Positions 19,401 to 28,600 of a stretch of 37,293 bases of DNA are shown piece by piece. The notes below the pieces were generated by a model, which was given only the letters and a program-made list of their open reading frames with translations, made no database searches and was not told the DNA's origin. The DNA comes from a bacterium (GTDB lineage: Bacteria; Bacteroidota; Bacteroidia; NS11-12g; UBA955): contig JAQSCZ010000029.1 in the NCBI GenBank assembly GCA_029945665.1, forward strand, positions 1 to 37,293, written 5' to 3'. Each line of letters starts with the position of its first letter. The stretch's first letter is position 1. The position numbers and the translations under genes are program-made.

Positions 19401-19948
19401 CTAACACCGTCAGGCATTATATTTTGAATACCGTCGAGTATATTTATTGTCAGTGCTTGATCACCTTTATTTTCTAAAGAAGATTTTCGAACAAATCCAA
19501 AGAAATCACTTGAGTTCCACTCATATCTGAAGGTAAGGGCAAAGTTGTGATTGATTTCTTCGAAAATTATTTTGTTTCCAATGTTGTTTTTGTAAAGATT
19601 TCTTGTGGTGTGATATAAACCTGCATTTCGCTCTGAAAATGGCTCCCATACATGGGTTGCACCGTTTTGAATAATCTGAAATATTGACTTGCCTCCGGTG
19701 GTGTCATAGGATTCGGTAATTTTATCAACTGTATAATAAGGAAATAATGCGTATTCTGCATTCTTACGCCCAGCTGAGAGCGCTCCATTGCTCGAGATAA
19801 ACATCCAATGATGTGAATCGCTCACCACACTCATAAAAAAAGGACGCATTTCATCATAGTTGTAAATACAATAGAAGTTTTCTCCTTCTATTTTTAGTCT
19901 TTTGATTTCTATATGAGATTCTTCTTTTGTTTTTTTTTGACCTGTCAT
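16496..19948 (-). CDS. Beta-1,3-oligoglucan phosphorylase, GH149-like
   Basis: A 1150-residue protein with no signal peptide, therefore cytosolic. The N-terminal third is a beta-sandwich of GH94-like type (AGRKNAEYALFPYYTVDKI, FSERNAGLY, GVSSDLQNSTSN). The middle is an (alpha/alpha) helical barrel. RPEWNDANNALVGNG carries the likely catalytic aspartate D648 in the WND motif, shared in form with GH94 phosphorylases; HIGYWGDHQ lies earlier. It is longer than GH94 cellobiose phosphorylases (about 800) and fits GH149, whose bacterial members are about this size; GH161 is the alternative. The reaction is reversible phosphorolysis of beta-1,3-gluco-oligosaccharides to glucose-1-phosphate. The cluster with GH16, GH17, GH30 and a symporter agrees. 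The upstream gap is 235 bp, the largest within the cluster. Confidence 0.83.
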   Translation of the reverse strand: MTGQKKTKEESHIEIKRLKIEGENFYCIYNYDEMRPFFMSVVSDSHHWMFISSNGALSAGRKNAEYALFPYYTVDKITESYDTTGGKSIFQIIQNGATHVWEPFSERNAGLYHTTRNLYKNNIGNKIIFEEINHNFALTFRYEWNSSDFFGFVRKSSLENKGDQALTINILDGIQNIMPDGVSSDLQNSTSNLVDAYKRNELDTSSGLGIFALSAIIVDKAEPSEALKANIAWSLGLDNPKYLVSSLQLDAFRKGSAVTQEEDIKAEKGAYFINSAITLAPASKKSWMIVADVNQSQANVVYLINEIQTNKALRTKIEEDIELGSKRLIDLVASSDGMQLSADVFRDTRHFSNTLFNIMRGGIFDFNYQIEKWDLRNYLAASNKKVFENQKAVLDSLPDLFTSFDLEKIASQIDDKNFRRLCTEYMPLKFSRRHGDPSRPWNKFSINTRSAIDHSKILDYEGNWRDIFQNWEALALSYPAFTKSMIHKFLNATTFEGYNPYRVTKSGFDWETIEHDNPWSHIGYWGDHQIIYLLKLLEINEQYYPGQLSSQFNEDLFVYANVPYKLKSYKEILKNAKDTIEFDEALDTKIRKNIDVIGSDAALLVADDNKIYTVNFIEKILATVLAKLSNFIPEGGIWMNTQRPEWNDANNALVGNGVSMVTLCYLRRFLIFFGKLIDDTPDERIELSNELIIFFKKTQAVFDENEHLLKDSISDVQRKLILDNLGQAGSDYREHIYKRAFWGEKRTISYRRLRSFVKVSLRFIEHTIKANEREDKMYHAYNLMTIKNDKEVSISYLSEMLEGQVAVLSSGYLSPKNALILLDNMKESALFRDDQYSYLLYPNKQLPKFLEKNNIPKEAIKNSELMTAMLAAGDNSLVERDIKGDYHFNGNFKNAADLSIAIENLVDSDYSDLIKKEKNMLLNTFEAVFNHKSFTGRSGTFYGYEGLGSIYWHMVSKLQLAVQEVCLLAVETKETAEVIGGLLEHYYEINAGVGVHKSPALYGAFPTDPYSHTPAGKGAQQPGMTGQVKEDILSRFGELGVFVNKGCLYFHPCLLRKDEFTKQDRMFHYVTIFKEHKTFAPEPGSLCFTYCQVPIIYRLAKENKVEIEKQDRTLNTYNSLHLDVETSAHLFNRTGEITKIIVHIDDTILK

Positions 19949-20183
19949 TTTATGGTATCTATTGCTTTGTTGTTGTTACAGGTTAACACAGTTTTTTGTC
20001 ACGTATGTTTAACCATTTCTCATTCATTTTATTCACCCCTTCTTTAAGCATACACAGTAAGCGACCGAGTTCCCAAGAACCTTTTGATTTATAATTAGGT
20101 GTATTCATAACCATTATAAGAATTTGTTATCTTCGATAATTATACGCTTTTCGGAAGTTAAAACCTAGTAAACATGTATTGAT

Positions 20184-21014
20184 TTATAATTCTTTGTAAA
20201 CTCTAACATAATCAATAGACATGGAGACTGGAAAGCGGGTGTTAGCTGTTGGGTTACCAGCAAAACCTCCTCCTACTGCAACATTAAGCAAAAGGAAAAA
20301 AGGTTGCGTATACACCCATTCTCCGGCTGCATCAGATGGCGTAACGCGTTTATAAAGGTTGTCATTTAGAAAAAAATCTATATAGTTCTCACCCCATTCT
20401 ACAGAATAGGTATAGAATTCTGTATCAAAACGACCATTCAGGAGTCTATAAGAGTTTGTTATGGCATTTCCACCATAATAGTCTGGGCCATGAAGGCTTC
20501 CATAGGTTATGAAAGGTTCTTGTCCTTTTTGTTCCATGATATCAATTTCTCCGCATTTCGGCCATCCCACAGCACCTATATTCTCACCAAGCATCCAAAA
20601 TGCAGGCCATATCCCTTGGCCTGAAGGTGTTTTTATACGGGCTTCTATTTTGCCAAACTTTTGGGTAAATATACCCTCTGTTTTTAGGCGCGCTGAAGTG
20701 TAACCTCCAGCAGGGTTTTTGATCACTTTGATCACCAGATTACCATTGCCATCTTGCGAAACATTTTCTGGAGCTTTCGTATAGGTTTGGAGTTCATTAT
20801 TTCCCCAGCCATTTGAACCTGTTCCAATATCATACGTCCACTTTGTGGCATCAGGTAGAGAATTAATAGCCCCATCAAATTCATCACTCCACACCAAAGT
20901 ATAATTTCTTTTAGGTAAATTTTGCTTCGGCTCTACCTTACAGCTTGCAAGGAATGCAACTAATACAATTAAAAACTGCGTTTTAACCATTGTGTTTTGC
21001 GTTAATTTATTCAT
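20184..21014 (-). CDS. GH16 family endo-beta-1,3-glucanase (laminarinase-type), lipoprotein
   Basis: A 276-residue protein with a lipoprotein signal (AFLASC lipobox, C25 counting from 21014). A cleaner start could be the Met at residue 9 (MVKTQF). The remaining roughly 250 residues are a single GH16 beta-jelly-roll: LVWSDEFDG at the N-terminus, WGNNELQTYT, SGQGIWPAFWMLG, then the catalytic GEIDIMEQKG with nucleophile E156, D158 and acid/base E161, and SIDYVRVYKEL at the end. The insertion-containing EIDIME form is that of bacterial laminarinases and lichenase relatives. It should cut beta-1,3-glucan internally at the outer membrane. It lies 24 bp after the glycan-binding lipoprotein gene. Confidence 0.9.
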   Translation of the reverse strand: MNKLTQNTMVKTQFLIVLVAFLASCKVEPKQNLPKRNYTLVWSDEFDGAINSLPDATKWTYDIGTGSNGWGNNELQTYTKAPENVSQDGNGNLVIKVIKNPAGGYTSARLKTEGIFTQKFGKIEARIKTPSGQGIWPAFWMLGENIGAVGWPKCGEIDIMEQKGQEPFITYGSLHGPDYYGGNAITNSYRLLNGRFDTEFYTYSVEWGENYIDFFLNDNLYKRVTPSDAAGEWVYTQPFFLLLNVAVGGGFAGNPTANTRFPVSMSIDYVRVYKEL

Positions 21015-21038
21015 TTACACTTTTATGATTACTGACAA

Positions 21039-22445
21039 TTATTTATGAAAATATATATTATCTAAAATAAAATCGGGCCCCCCAGTTATAATTAAAGCGC
21101 CAAGGTTATTTTTCTGATTTAGGATATTTCCTCCTAAGGGAATATCAAATGACTTCCATACCCCCGTTTGAAAACCACTTAAGCTCGTTCTATAGTCTTT
21201 ATCGTCGGCTATAGGAAAGCCGGTATTAACATCAGTTTCTAAGATTTTATTTGCTCCTATGTCCCTAATTTGTATTCCAATTGTGGCAGCTGGATTTTGG
21301 ACATAAGCGTCAATGTGAAGAAAACCTAATGCAGCGGCATCTATAGGATTTATAAATATTATACCAGTATAATTATTATTGGTATACTGCAATACGGCTC
21401 CACTGCTTGTGTTGAGCAATGTAGTTTGGGTGGTAGATCCCCCAAATCCAGGCGCATAGTTGATCTCTGTCGCTTTTATATAACTTTCGCTAAATAAAGA
21501 CTTTACATCAACCTGGGCATAAGGTGGAGTAGGGGCTGCTGGCAAATTTCCGGATGACTTTATAATTAACTTACCGTCCGACGCAAAACCACCTAAAGAT
21601 CCTGTAATTTCTGCAGTACCGGTTCCTATAACACTGATTTCACCTAGTTCGTTGATTTTGGCTACCGAGGTATCAGAACTCAAAAAGGTGTAGTAATTTG
21701 CAGCACCCAGCACGGTTATATCCTGGCCATTTACAAGATTAAATAGTTGATTAAGTCCAGATAGCAGAATAGTAGATCCTACGAAGGTATTTACTGTGGT
21801 TGTGGTACCGCCTAAAATATTAGATTTTACTGGAAGTATATTGCCTAGTTTCTCAAATTTTATTTCGTCAAACCAAAGCGTGTATCCAGCACCACCAGTG
21901 CCATTACTTCCAGCCGCAAACCAAAATACACCTCTTTCTTCTAAAAGTTTTGAAGCCATAGGAATAGGTATAGTAACTTTCGACCAGCTTGTGCCGACAT
22001 TTACATTTTGGGTTGAAACTTTGTATTTATCCTTTATGTAGTCTATACCAAATCCTACCTCGCCAAGAACGACGCCCTGTGAAGCTTTTACATAAAACGT
22101 TAAAGCATCGTATTTTGTTAAGTTTCTGCCTGCACCATCCACTCTGAAGATAGCACCTGCATAACTGCCTGTAGGGTCGGTAGCGTTTGGCACATCTATT
22201 CTTATAGATGAATTGCTTTGAAAACCTTGCGTATTATCCACAGAAAATACATCTGGTTTTGCATCAGCAAAAGGGAAATAAAAATCTGTTCCCAATCCAA
22301 TAAAATTATCGGTAAATACCTCTGCAGTTGTTGAAAATGTTGGTAAGACAGCATCGTCGGATATTTTTCTTTCACAACTTACCATAAAAGCTATTATGGT
22401 AGCTCCAAGAACTGCCTTAAAAGAATATTGATTTAATGTACTCAT
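21039..22445 (-). CDS. Multi-module glycan-binding-type lipoprotein
   Basis: A 468-residue lipoprotein (lipobox ending FMVSC, cysteine about 24, then ERKISDD). Three parts are visible. The first is an N-terminal jelly-roll of carbohydrate-binding type (about 40-205: YAGAIFRVDGAGRNLTKYDALTFYVK, ending in LWFDEIKFEKLG). The second is a short bacterial Ig-like (Big_2-type) region (about 215-300: YYTFLSSDTSVAKINELGEISVIGTGTAEIT). The third is a C-terminal module (about 305-468: APTPPYAQVDVKSLFS... GVWKSFDIPLG... FILDNIYFHK) of the kind duplicated in the secreted protein at 29791-31659. There are no catalytic motifs. It occupies the operon position where a surface glycan-binding protein is expected, directly after the glycosidase-barrel gene. 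The binding role is inferred. Confidence 0.72.
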   Translation of the reverse strand: MSTLNQYSFKAVLGATIIAFMVSCERKISDDAVLPTFSTTAEVFTDNFIGLGTDFYFPFADAKPDVFSVDNTQGFQSNSSIRIDVPNATDPTGSYAGAIFRVDGAGRNLTKYDALTFYVKASQGVVLGEVGFGIDYIKDKYKVSTQNVNVGTSWSKVTIPIPMASKLLEERGVFWFAAGSNGTGGAGYTLWFDEIKFEKLGNILPVKSNILGGTTTTVNTFVGSTILLSGLNQLFNLVNGQDITVLGAANYYTFLSSDTSVAKINELGEISVIGTGTAEITGSLGGFASDGKLIIKSSGNLPAAPTPPYAQVDVKSLFSESYIKATEINYAPGFGGSTTQTTLLNTSSGAVLQYTNNNYTGIIFINPIDAAALGFLHIDAYVQNPAATIGIQIRDIGANKILETDVNTGFPIADDKDYRTSLSGFQTGVWKSFDIPLGGNILNQKNNLGALIITGGPDFILDNIYFHK

Positions 22446-22496
22446 TTTTTTGTTTTTATTAGTGACTAAAGTTTTTAACTTAGGTTCGGTTTTTAA

Positions 22497-25400
22497 TTAA
22501 TTATTGATATTTATCTGAATATAGGTTCTGAATTCCCATTCGTTTCCATTCGGGAAACCAAATGCTGTTGGATCAGGAACCAAAACGCCTGCATTGTTTA
22601 ATTTTTCAGTAGGAGAATATCTGTTTGAGTAATCATCAAGCGTTCGGTATGTGCATCTAAATCCTAATTTGGTGCCTGGCATCAAAAACCAATCTGGTTT
22701 GCCTACTTCTATTGACCAATCCCCAATAAGCTGAAGCGGGAATGTTTGGTTAAAATCTCTGTGGTAATCAAATGGCCCCCAATCATTAAATCTGGCGATA
22801 GTTGTAAGTTTCATCTTTTTGTAGATTGTCCTAATATCAAATCCAAGTCGATTGATGATTCTTTTATCATTACCATTTGCTTGACCGTTGCCATAATATA
22901 GGTTTCCAATAATTCCAAAATCATGATTTATTTTAGATACCATTCTAACATTGGCTTCCCATAAGTCATGGGCTGGCACTGAACCCGGAAAAACGAAGGT
23001 GGTACGACCATTTCCTAAAATACCTATGCCTGCATCCATCACTGTAGGCAGGTGGCGATATACAAAATCTGCACTCATAGCAAACTTTGCATCTTCCATT
23101 CTGTCATTGTCCCATTCATACATCCATGTGGCTGGTGTTGGATCATACGTAAGTAAGAGCTCTCCACCAACGGTTTCTCTGTTTCCTCTAACAGAGAAAG
23201 GATCATCTAATATATTTCTTGGACGAGCAGGAGCTGCAAAAGTAGAACTTATTGGACCTGCTAAAGGTTTTTGATAGAGGAAATTCGGCGCAATTTGGAT
23301 TTTACCAACGTTGTAGGTAAATCCTGTCAGTGCATTGTACATATTTCCACTGCCTACATCCTTGAGTCTCCATCCTGTAAAAGTCTTTGTTTGGTCAACA
23401 CCACCGTTGGCAACTAGTCCCATATACGAAGCAAGGCCATACCAGCGAATTGCTCCAGTGGAGTAGGTAAGTTTCATTTTGCCTCCGAAATTATCTGAAC
23501 TTTGTATTTTATCTTGGTAAACAACATCATCTTGTATTAATTGGAAGGTTCTTCCGTTAAGGGGCTGACCTCCCCAAATTCCACCTAAATCAAATGTGAG
23601 TTTCTCCGTCTTCTTGCTAATAGTTAATGTTGCTTTTCTTGTTTTTGGCACAGGAACAGCAAATGAACTTTGTAAATTATTCCTTTGTGTTATATCGTTA
23701 TGGAAAATCCCAGTGATGTCCAATCCAGCAATTTTTCTACTATACTTTAAGAGCAAAGCAGGGTTAGCTCCCCACCACAATTCTGGACCGAAAGCAAGTT
23801 TTAAACCTTTAATCTGTTTCTTACCCTCCATTTCAAACCCAAAAGGGGCATTGCCATTGTATATGTCGATATTTGGTCCATAATTGGCCTCAGGATACAG
23901 GCCAAAGAAATCACCCTCATATCCCCAATGGTAGTGGCCTGTTCTGTAAAAGCCCGTTAGTTTAAAATCCTTGGCATCCCAACTATAACTTGCTTTATAT
24001 AGTTGTACTCGGTTATTCGAACTGATTTGTTGTGGTCCATTAGAGGTCTGCACTGTTATTGGTCTTCCTCTGTTTTCATAGAAAATTTCATCGATGGGGT
24101 TTAAAGCAACATTACCTAGAATATTGAACTGTACATTGGCTTTCATATTGGGTGCTGGTCTTGCTGTTACTCCAACATTGAAAGACTCCATGTGGTCAAA
24201 ACCTTTACTCCTTGGATAAGTCGTAGTTAAAGGATTGGCAGTTGTTGGCGTTGTTATAAGACTGCCCCCAGTTTGGTAGGTATTAAAATTGGCCTGAAAA
24301 TTACTGAAATACAATTTACCTCTATCTTTCGACTCAAGCACCGCTTTATCGCCACGCGCTTTTAAAGTTGCATCTGCAATAGAAATACTGCCAAACAAAG
24401 CATTAGCAGTGGTAGCATTTTCAGTGTACGGATTAAATTGATGTATATCTTTCAATGCGTAGTATGCAGCACGCGGATATAGCTCATAGGTGCCGCGCTC
24501 ATTAGTTGAGCCTTTGGCGCAAATCCCGAACCATTCTTCATTCATGTTGTTTTCACCCAACTTAAAATCATTTTGGTAGCCACCATTCGACCAAGAAGCA
24601 GTAACATCATGTTCATCTAAATTTATAGTTTGACCTGTTTTCCACCAGCCATCGCTAAACTGAAAGGTGAAACCTCCCAAACTGTTTTCATTTTTACCCA
24701 TTCCATTGGCATTCATATAAATTTCCTTCCAATTGCTTAACAACACTTTTGTTTGGTATTCTTGATCTTCTTGGTTTGTTAGCGTGTTAAATGCATCACA
24801 ACCAAATTCTGTGAGAATTATAGGCTTATTTAGTTCTTTCTTTACTCTATCATACAAGTCAGTAAAAGTAAGGCCTCGGTAACTATTGATTCCCAGAATA
24901 TCAATATCTGTGCACTCTTTGGCAATAATATCAGCAAATAGCAAGTCACCATTACAAATGGCCATCGGATGGTTGGCATCTATTGCCTTCAATTCTTTTA
25001 CTGCATCATTAAAAAGTTTATATAAACCGTAGGCAGCTTGGGTTGACTTTCTGTCGGCCATTGGAACATTCTCAGTTTCAGCACCTCTCCAAAAAAGCCC
25101 ATAATTATTTTCGTTGCCTAATAAAAACAACAAAACCCCAGGTGTTTCTTTGTATTCTAAAACCATGGCTTTTGTTTCCTTCAGCAAAATCTCTCGAACG
25201 TTCGGATTAGAATAATCGGTATTAGGTTCCCACTTGCCATTTATAGTTAATCCATAGCGGCCAAATGAGTGATTTAGCATTGTATAAATTCCATACTTCT
25301 CATAAATATATTTGACCCATTTAGGGGGCACACCAAGGTATTGGCGAATAACATTTACGCCCATGTTTTTGAGTAACGACATTTCATTGTCCAATGCCAT

Positions 25401-25616
25401 CATGATTACATCGTCCGATTGGTTCCATAAACTGTAGTTGTAATTGGTTCCAATGGGTTGGTAATCCCAATTCATTCCATTAATGAACACATCTTTACCA
25501 TTTGCCGAAAGTTTAAATCCATTGCCCGTTTTAATTACTTCCACTTTGCTATTTTGAGCAAATGTAAAGTGGAAAGTAAAAAAGAGAAGTGTTAGAAAAA
25601 GTACATTTTTTACCAT
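22497..25616 (-). CDS. Clan GH-A glycosidase fused to an outer-membrane beta-barrel
   Basis: A 1039-residue protein with a signal peptide (1-20, cleavage after TFA). Residues about 28-400 form a GH2/GH5-like TIM barrel (FINGMNWDYQPIG, NVIRQYLGVPPKW). The likely acid/base is E169 in LFLLGNENNYGLFW and the nucleophile is E270 in KPIILTEFGCDAF. From about 410 to the end the sequence changes to alternating hydrophobic/polar strands rich in Tyr, Trp and Gly with polar loops, such as KLAFGPELWWGANPALLLKYSRKI, and the last strand WEFRTYIQININN. This is what an outer-membrane beta-barrel of roughly 16 or more strands looks like. No TonB box or plug is seen. It is the first gene of the cluster, with no SusC/SusD partner. 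I infer an enzyme-porin that trims and admits glucan oligosaccharides; the exact GH family is not assigned. Confidence 0.78.
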   Translation of the reverse strand: MVKNVLFLTLLFFTFHFTFAQNSKVEVIKTGNGFKLSANGKDVFINGMNWDYQPIGTNYNYSLWNQSDDVIMMALDNEMSLLKNMGVNVIRQYLGVPPKWVKYIYEKYGIYTMLNHSFGRYGLTINGKWEPNTDYSNPNVREILLKETKAMVLEYKETPGVLLFLLGNENNYGLFWRGAETENVPMADRKSTQAAYGLYKLFNDAVKELKAIDANHPMAICNGDLLFADIIAKECTDIDILGINSYRGLTFTDLYDRVKKELNKPIILTEFGCDAFNTLTNQEDQEYQTKVLLSNWKEIYMNANGMGKNENSLGGFTFQFSDGWWKTGQTINLDEHDVTASWSNGGYQNDFKLGENNMNEEWFGICAKGSTNERGTYELYPRAAYYALKDIHQFNPYTENATTANALFGSISIADATLKARGDKAVLESKDRGKLYFSNFQANFNTYQTGGSLITTPTTANPLTTTYPRSKGFDHMESFNVGVTARPAPNMKANVQFNILGNVALNPIDEIFYENRGRPITVQTSNGPQQISSNNRVQLYKASYSWDAKDFKLTGFYRTGHYHWGYEGDFFGLYPEANYGPNIDIYNGNAPFGFEMEGKKQIKGLKLAFGPELWWGANPALLLKYSRKIAGLDITGIFHNDITQRNNLQSSFAVPVPKTRKATLTISKKTEKLTFDLGGIWGGQPLNGRTFQLIQDDVVYQDKIQSSDNFGGKMKLTYSTGAIRWYGLASYMGLVANGGVDQTKTFTGWRLKDVGSGNMYNALTGFTYNVGKIQIAPNFLYQKPLAGPISSTFAAPARPRNILDDPFSVRGNRETVGGELLLTYDPTPATWMYEWDNDRMEDAKFAMSADFVYRHLPTVMDAGIGILGNGRTTFVFPGSVPAHDLWEANVRMVSKINHDFGIIGNLYYGNGQANGNDKRIINRLGFDIRTIYKKMKLTTIARFNDWGPFDYHRDFNQTFPLQLIGDWSIEVGKPDWFLMPGTKLGFRCTYRTLDDYSNRYSPTEKLNNAGVLVPDPTAFGFPNGNEWEFRTYIQININN

Positions 25617-25670
25617 ATTTGATTTTTTATGAATTATTGATTAGTTGTTGATTTTTTATTTTTAAGGATT

Positions 25671-28600
25671 TTGAAATGTCTGGGGAAAACAATTTTTAAA
25701 TTAATTGGTTTAAAAATTTTTAACGAATGTATAGAAAGGATGTATCACTCACCAAAAAAAATACTACAACTCTACTACATCAACATTAATTATTATTACA
25801 TTTACAAACTAAAAGTTAGCATTATAACTCACTTAAGCCAAAATATTATTTTTAAACGCAGGGTTGGTAAAATATTTTTTACGGCCATCCTTACCATGCT
25901 TTACGCATTTAGTAGCATTGGCCAACCACCTATAGGAAATGCAAAAGTATCCCTATTTACCAAATCTGAGTATGCTGCAGGTACTCAAAATTGGGACATT
26001 GAACGCGACAACTTTGGCAGGCTATTCATTGCCAATAATGAGGGCCTTTTGGTTTATAATAGCATTAATTGGCAACTGTACCCAGTTCCCAATAAAACCA
26101 TTTTAAGATCAATTGCCTTCGGAACCGATGGAAAATTGTATGCAGGTGCGCAAGATGAATTTGGTTATTATGCAGCGGATAATTTCGGGCGACTTGAATA
26201 CACCTCGCTCAAGAATCTATTACCAAAATCAGTAAATTCATTCGCAGATATTTGGAATATTGAAGTATTGGACGATGAAATATTTTTTATGGCCTCTGAG
26301 TTGATTTTTAGATTTGCTAATAAAAAACTGACCTATTATAAGCCTCAGTCTAAATGGCTATCACTCAAAAAACACCATCATAAATTATTGGCCCAGGATG
26401 ACAAAAGAGGTTTATTGATATATCACAATGGGCAATGGGAGACCATGATTAATCAAAATTATTTACCTCCCGGATTTCAGATAACAGATATTAAACCTTT
26501 CAGTAAAGACACTAGTTTAGTAAGCACTGCAGGCAATGGTTTGTTTCTTTTAACACAAAATTCTCTCCTTCCATTTTTAGTTAAAAATATCAATTTAGAA
26601 CAGCATTTTACCTCTTTAGAAGTTTTGGATAAAACAAGTTATTTGGTTGGAACCTATAATGCAGGCCTCTATAAAATTAATCGAAATGGAAATTTAGTAG
26701 GTAAAATTTCATCAACCAATGGTTTCATAAGCAATACCATCCATTGCACTTATACTGGATTTGATGGATGTACATGGATTGGATTAGATAATAGCATTGC
26801 GCTTGTGGATTGGAACTATCCTATAAGTCACATCAATCCCGTTTCTTTTAACAATGGGAGTGGACAAGGGGTCATTCACTTTAACAATGAATTATATTTT
26901 GCCTTGTCAACGGGTCTGCAGTGGGCACCGCTTCTAAAAAATACCGATTTGGGACAGGTCTCTATCGAGCCTAAAACTATTTTAAATGGTCTAACCTGGA
27001 ATCTCTCTGTTTTGGGCAATAAAGTTTTAGTCGGTCGTGATGATGGTTTGTGGACGGTTTCAGAACATATCGCAACCAATATTTCTCAATCATCAGGTTT
27101 TTGGACGTTTAAACCGCTCCTAACTGCAACACCTGCAAAAATTGCTTGTGGTAATTATTTAGGTATCCAAATATTTAAGGAAGAAGCGGGTAAACTTATC
27201 AATGAAGGCATTATCAATGATTTTACTGAATCAAGTCGATATCTCGAGGTGGATGACCAAGCTATTTGGGTATCGCACCCTTACCATGGCTTATTTAGAA
27301 TAGGTTTGAAGGATAATAAGATTACAAAATATACAAAACAAAATGGTTTGCCTACCGATTTAAATAACCATGTTTTTAAATTGAAGGGTAAAATTGTATT
27401 TGCAACAAAAAAGGGTATCTATGAATTGGATAATTCAGGTATGAAAATCGTTCCCTCTCCATATTATCAAAATTTATTTGGTATGCGACCGATACGCTAT
27501 TTGAAAGAAGATTCAACAGGCAATATTTGGTTTGTGCAAGAGAAAATGTTAGGTGTGGCCGATTTTAAGGCAACAAAACCTGTCATTAAATATATACCCG
27601 AATTATACAATCATATATTGAGTGGGTTTGAAAATATTTTTTCGTATGATAAAGAAAACATACTGGTTGGATCTGATGTCGGTTTTTACAACATCAATTA
27701 CAAGGCATACAGTGAGAAGCCACTCTCATTTGTAACCTACGTAAGCAACGTTAAAATATTTGGCAATGGCGATTCTATTATTTATGGCGGATTTAATAAG
27801 AACCTAAGCGGTAAGACGCTTAATGTTTCGATTCCCTACAAATCCAACTCAATCCATTTTTCTTTTGCCTCTTCATTTCTAAGGTATAAGCCTTTAACAG
27901 AATTCAGCTATTATTTAGAAGGGTATGAGACAAATTGGAGTGATTGGGGGTTTCAAGATGGCAAGGAATACACCAACCTTGGTGAAGGAAATTATATTTT
28001 CCATTTAAAATCAAGATATGGTCCATCTAATGAATTCAAGGATTTCACCTATTCCTTTAGAATCGAAGCGCCTTGGTATCGGACCATTTGGGCTTACCTT
28101 GGTTATTTTTTAGTACTTGCTTTGGTTATTTATGGTTTGCTTAGATGGCAGAAAATAAAGTTCTATAAGAAAGAGCAAAGTCGCATGCTAGCCGCCAAAG
28201 TTAAATTTGAAGAAGAACAACAACAAATAAACTATAAATACCAGCTTGAGATTGAGAAAAAGGAAAGGGCCATCATTCAACTAATGAAAGAAAATTTAGA
28301 AACTGAACTTCACCACAAAAATGAAGAACTTGGAAGTTCAGCAATGAATTTATTGCAGAAAAAGGCATTTTTAGGGAAAATAGCAGAAGAATTAAACAAA
28401 GTATATTTGCCAATAAAGGATCATGTGGATGCTTCGGAAATTAAAAAAATAATTCGCCGCCTAAGTTCAGAAGAAAAATTAGATGGGGAATGGAAACAAT
28501 TTTCAATTCATTTTAACAATGTGCATAGTAATTTTTTAATAACACTAAAAAATGCGTTTCCCGATCTTAATGCACACGATATGAAACTTTGTGCTTACTT

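Noticed and set aside
19949-20183. Separate promoter for the phosphorylase half of the cluster
   Set aside because: The 235-bp gap is suggestive, but no TAnnTTTG match or copy of the conserved module was found on the minus strand.
22951-23274. 107-residue plus-strand frame opposite the glycosidase-barrel gene
   Set aside because: Antisense shadow of a long, coherent coding sequence.
22497-25616. Reading the C-terminal barrel as a SusC-type TonB-dependent transporter
   Set aside because: No plug domain, no carboxypeptidase-like N-terminal extension, no TonB box, and no SusD gene next to it.
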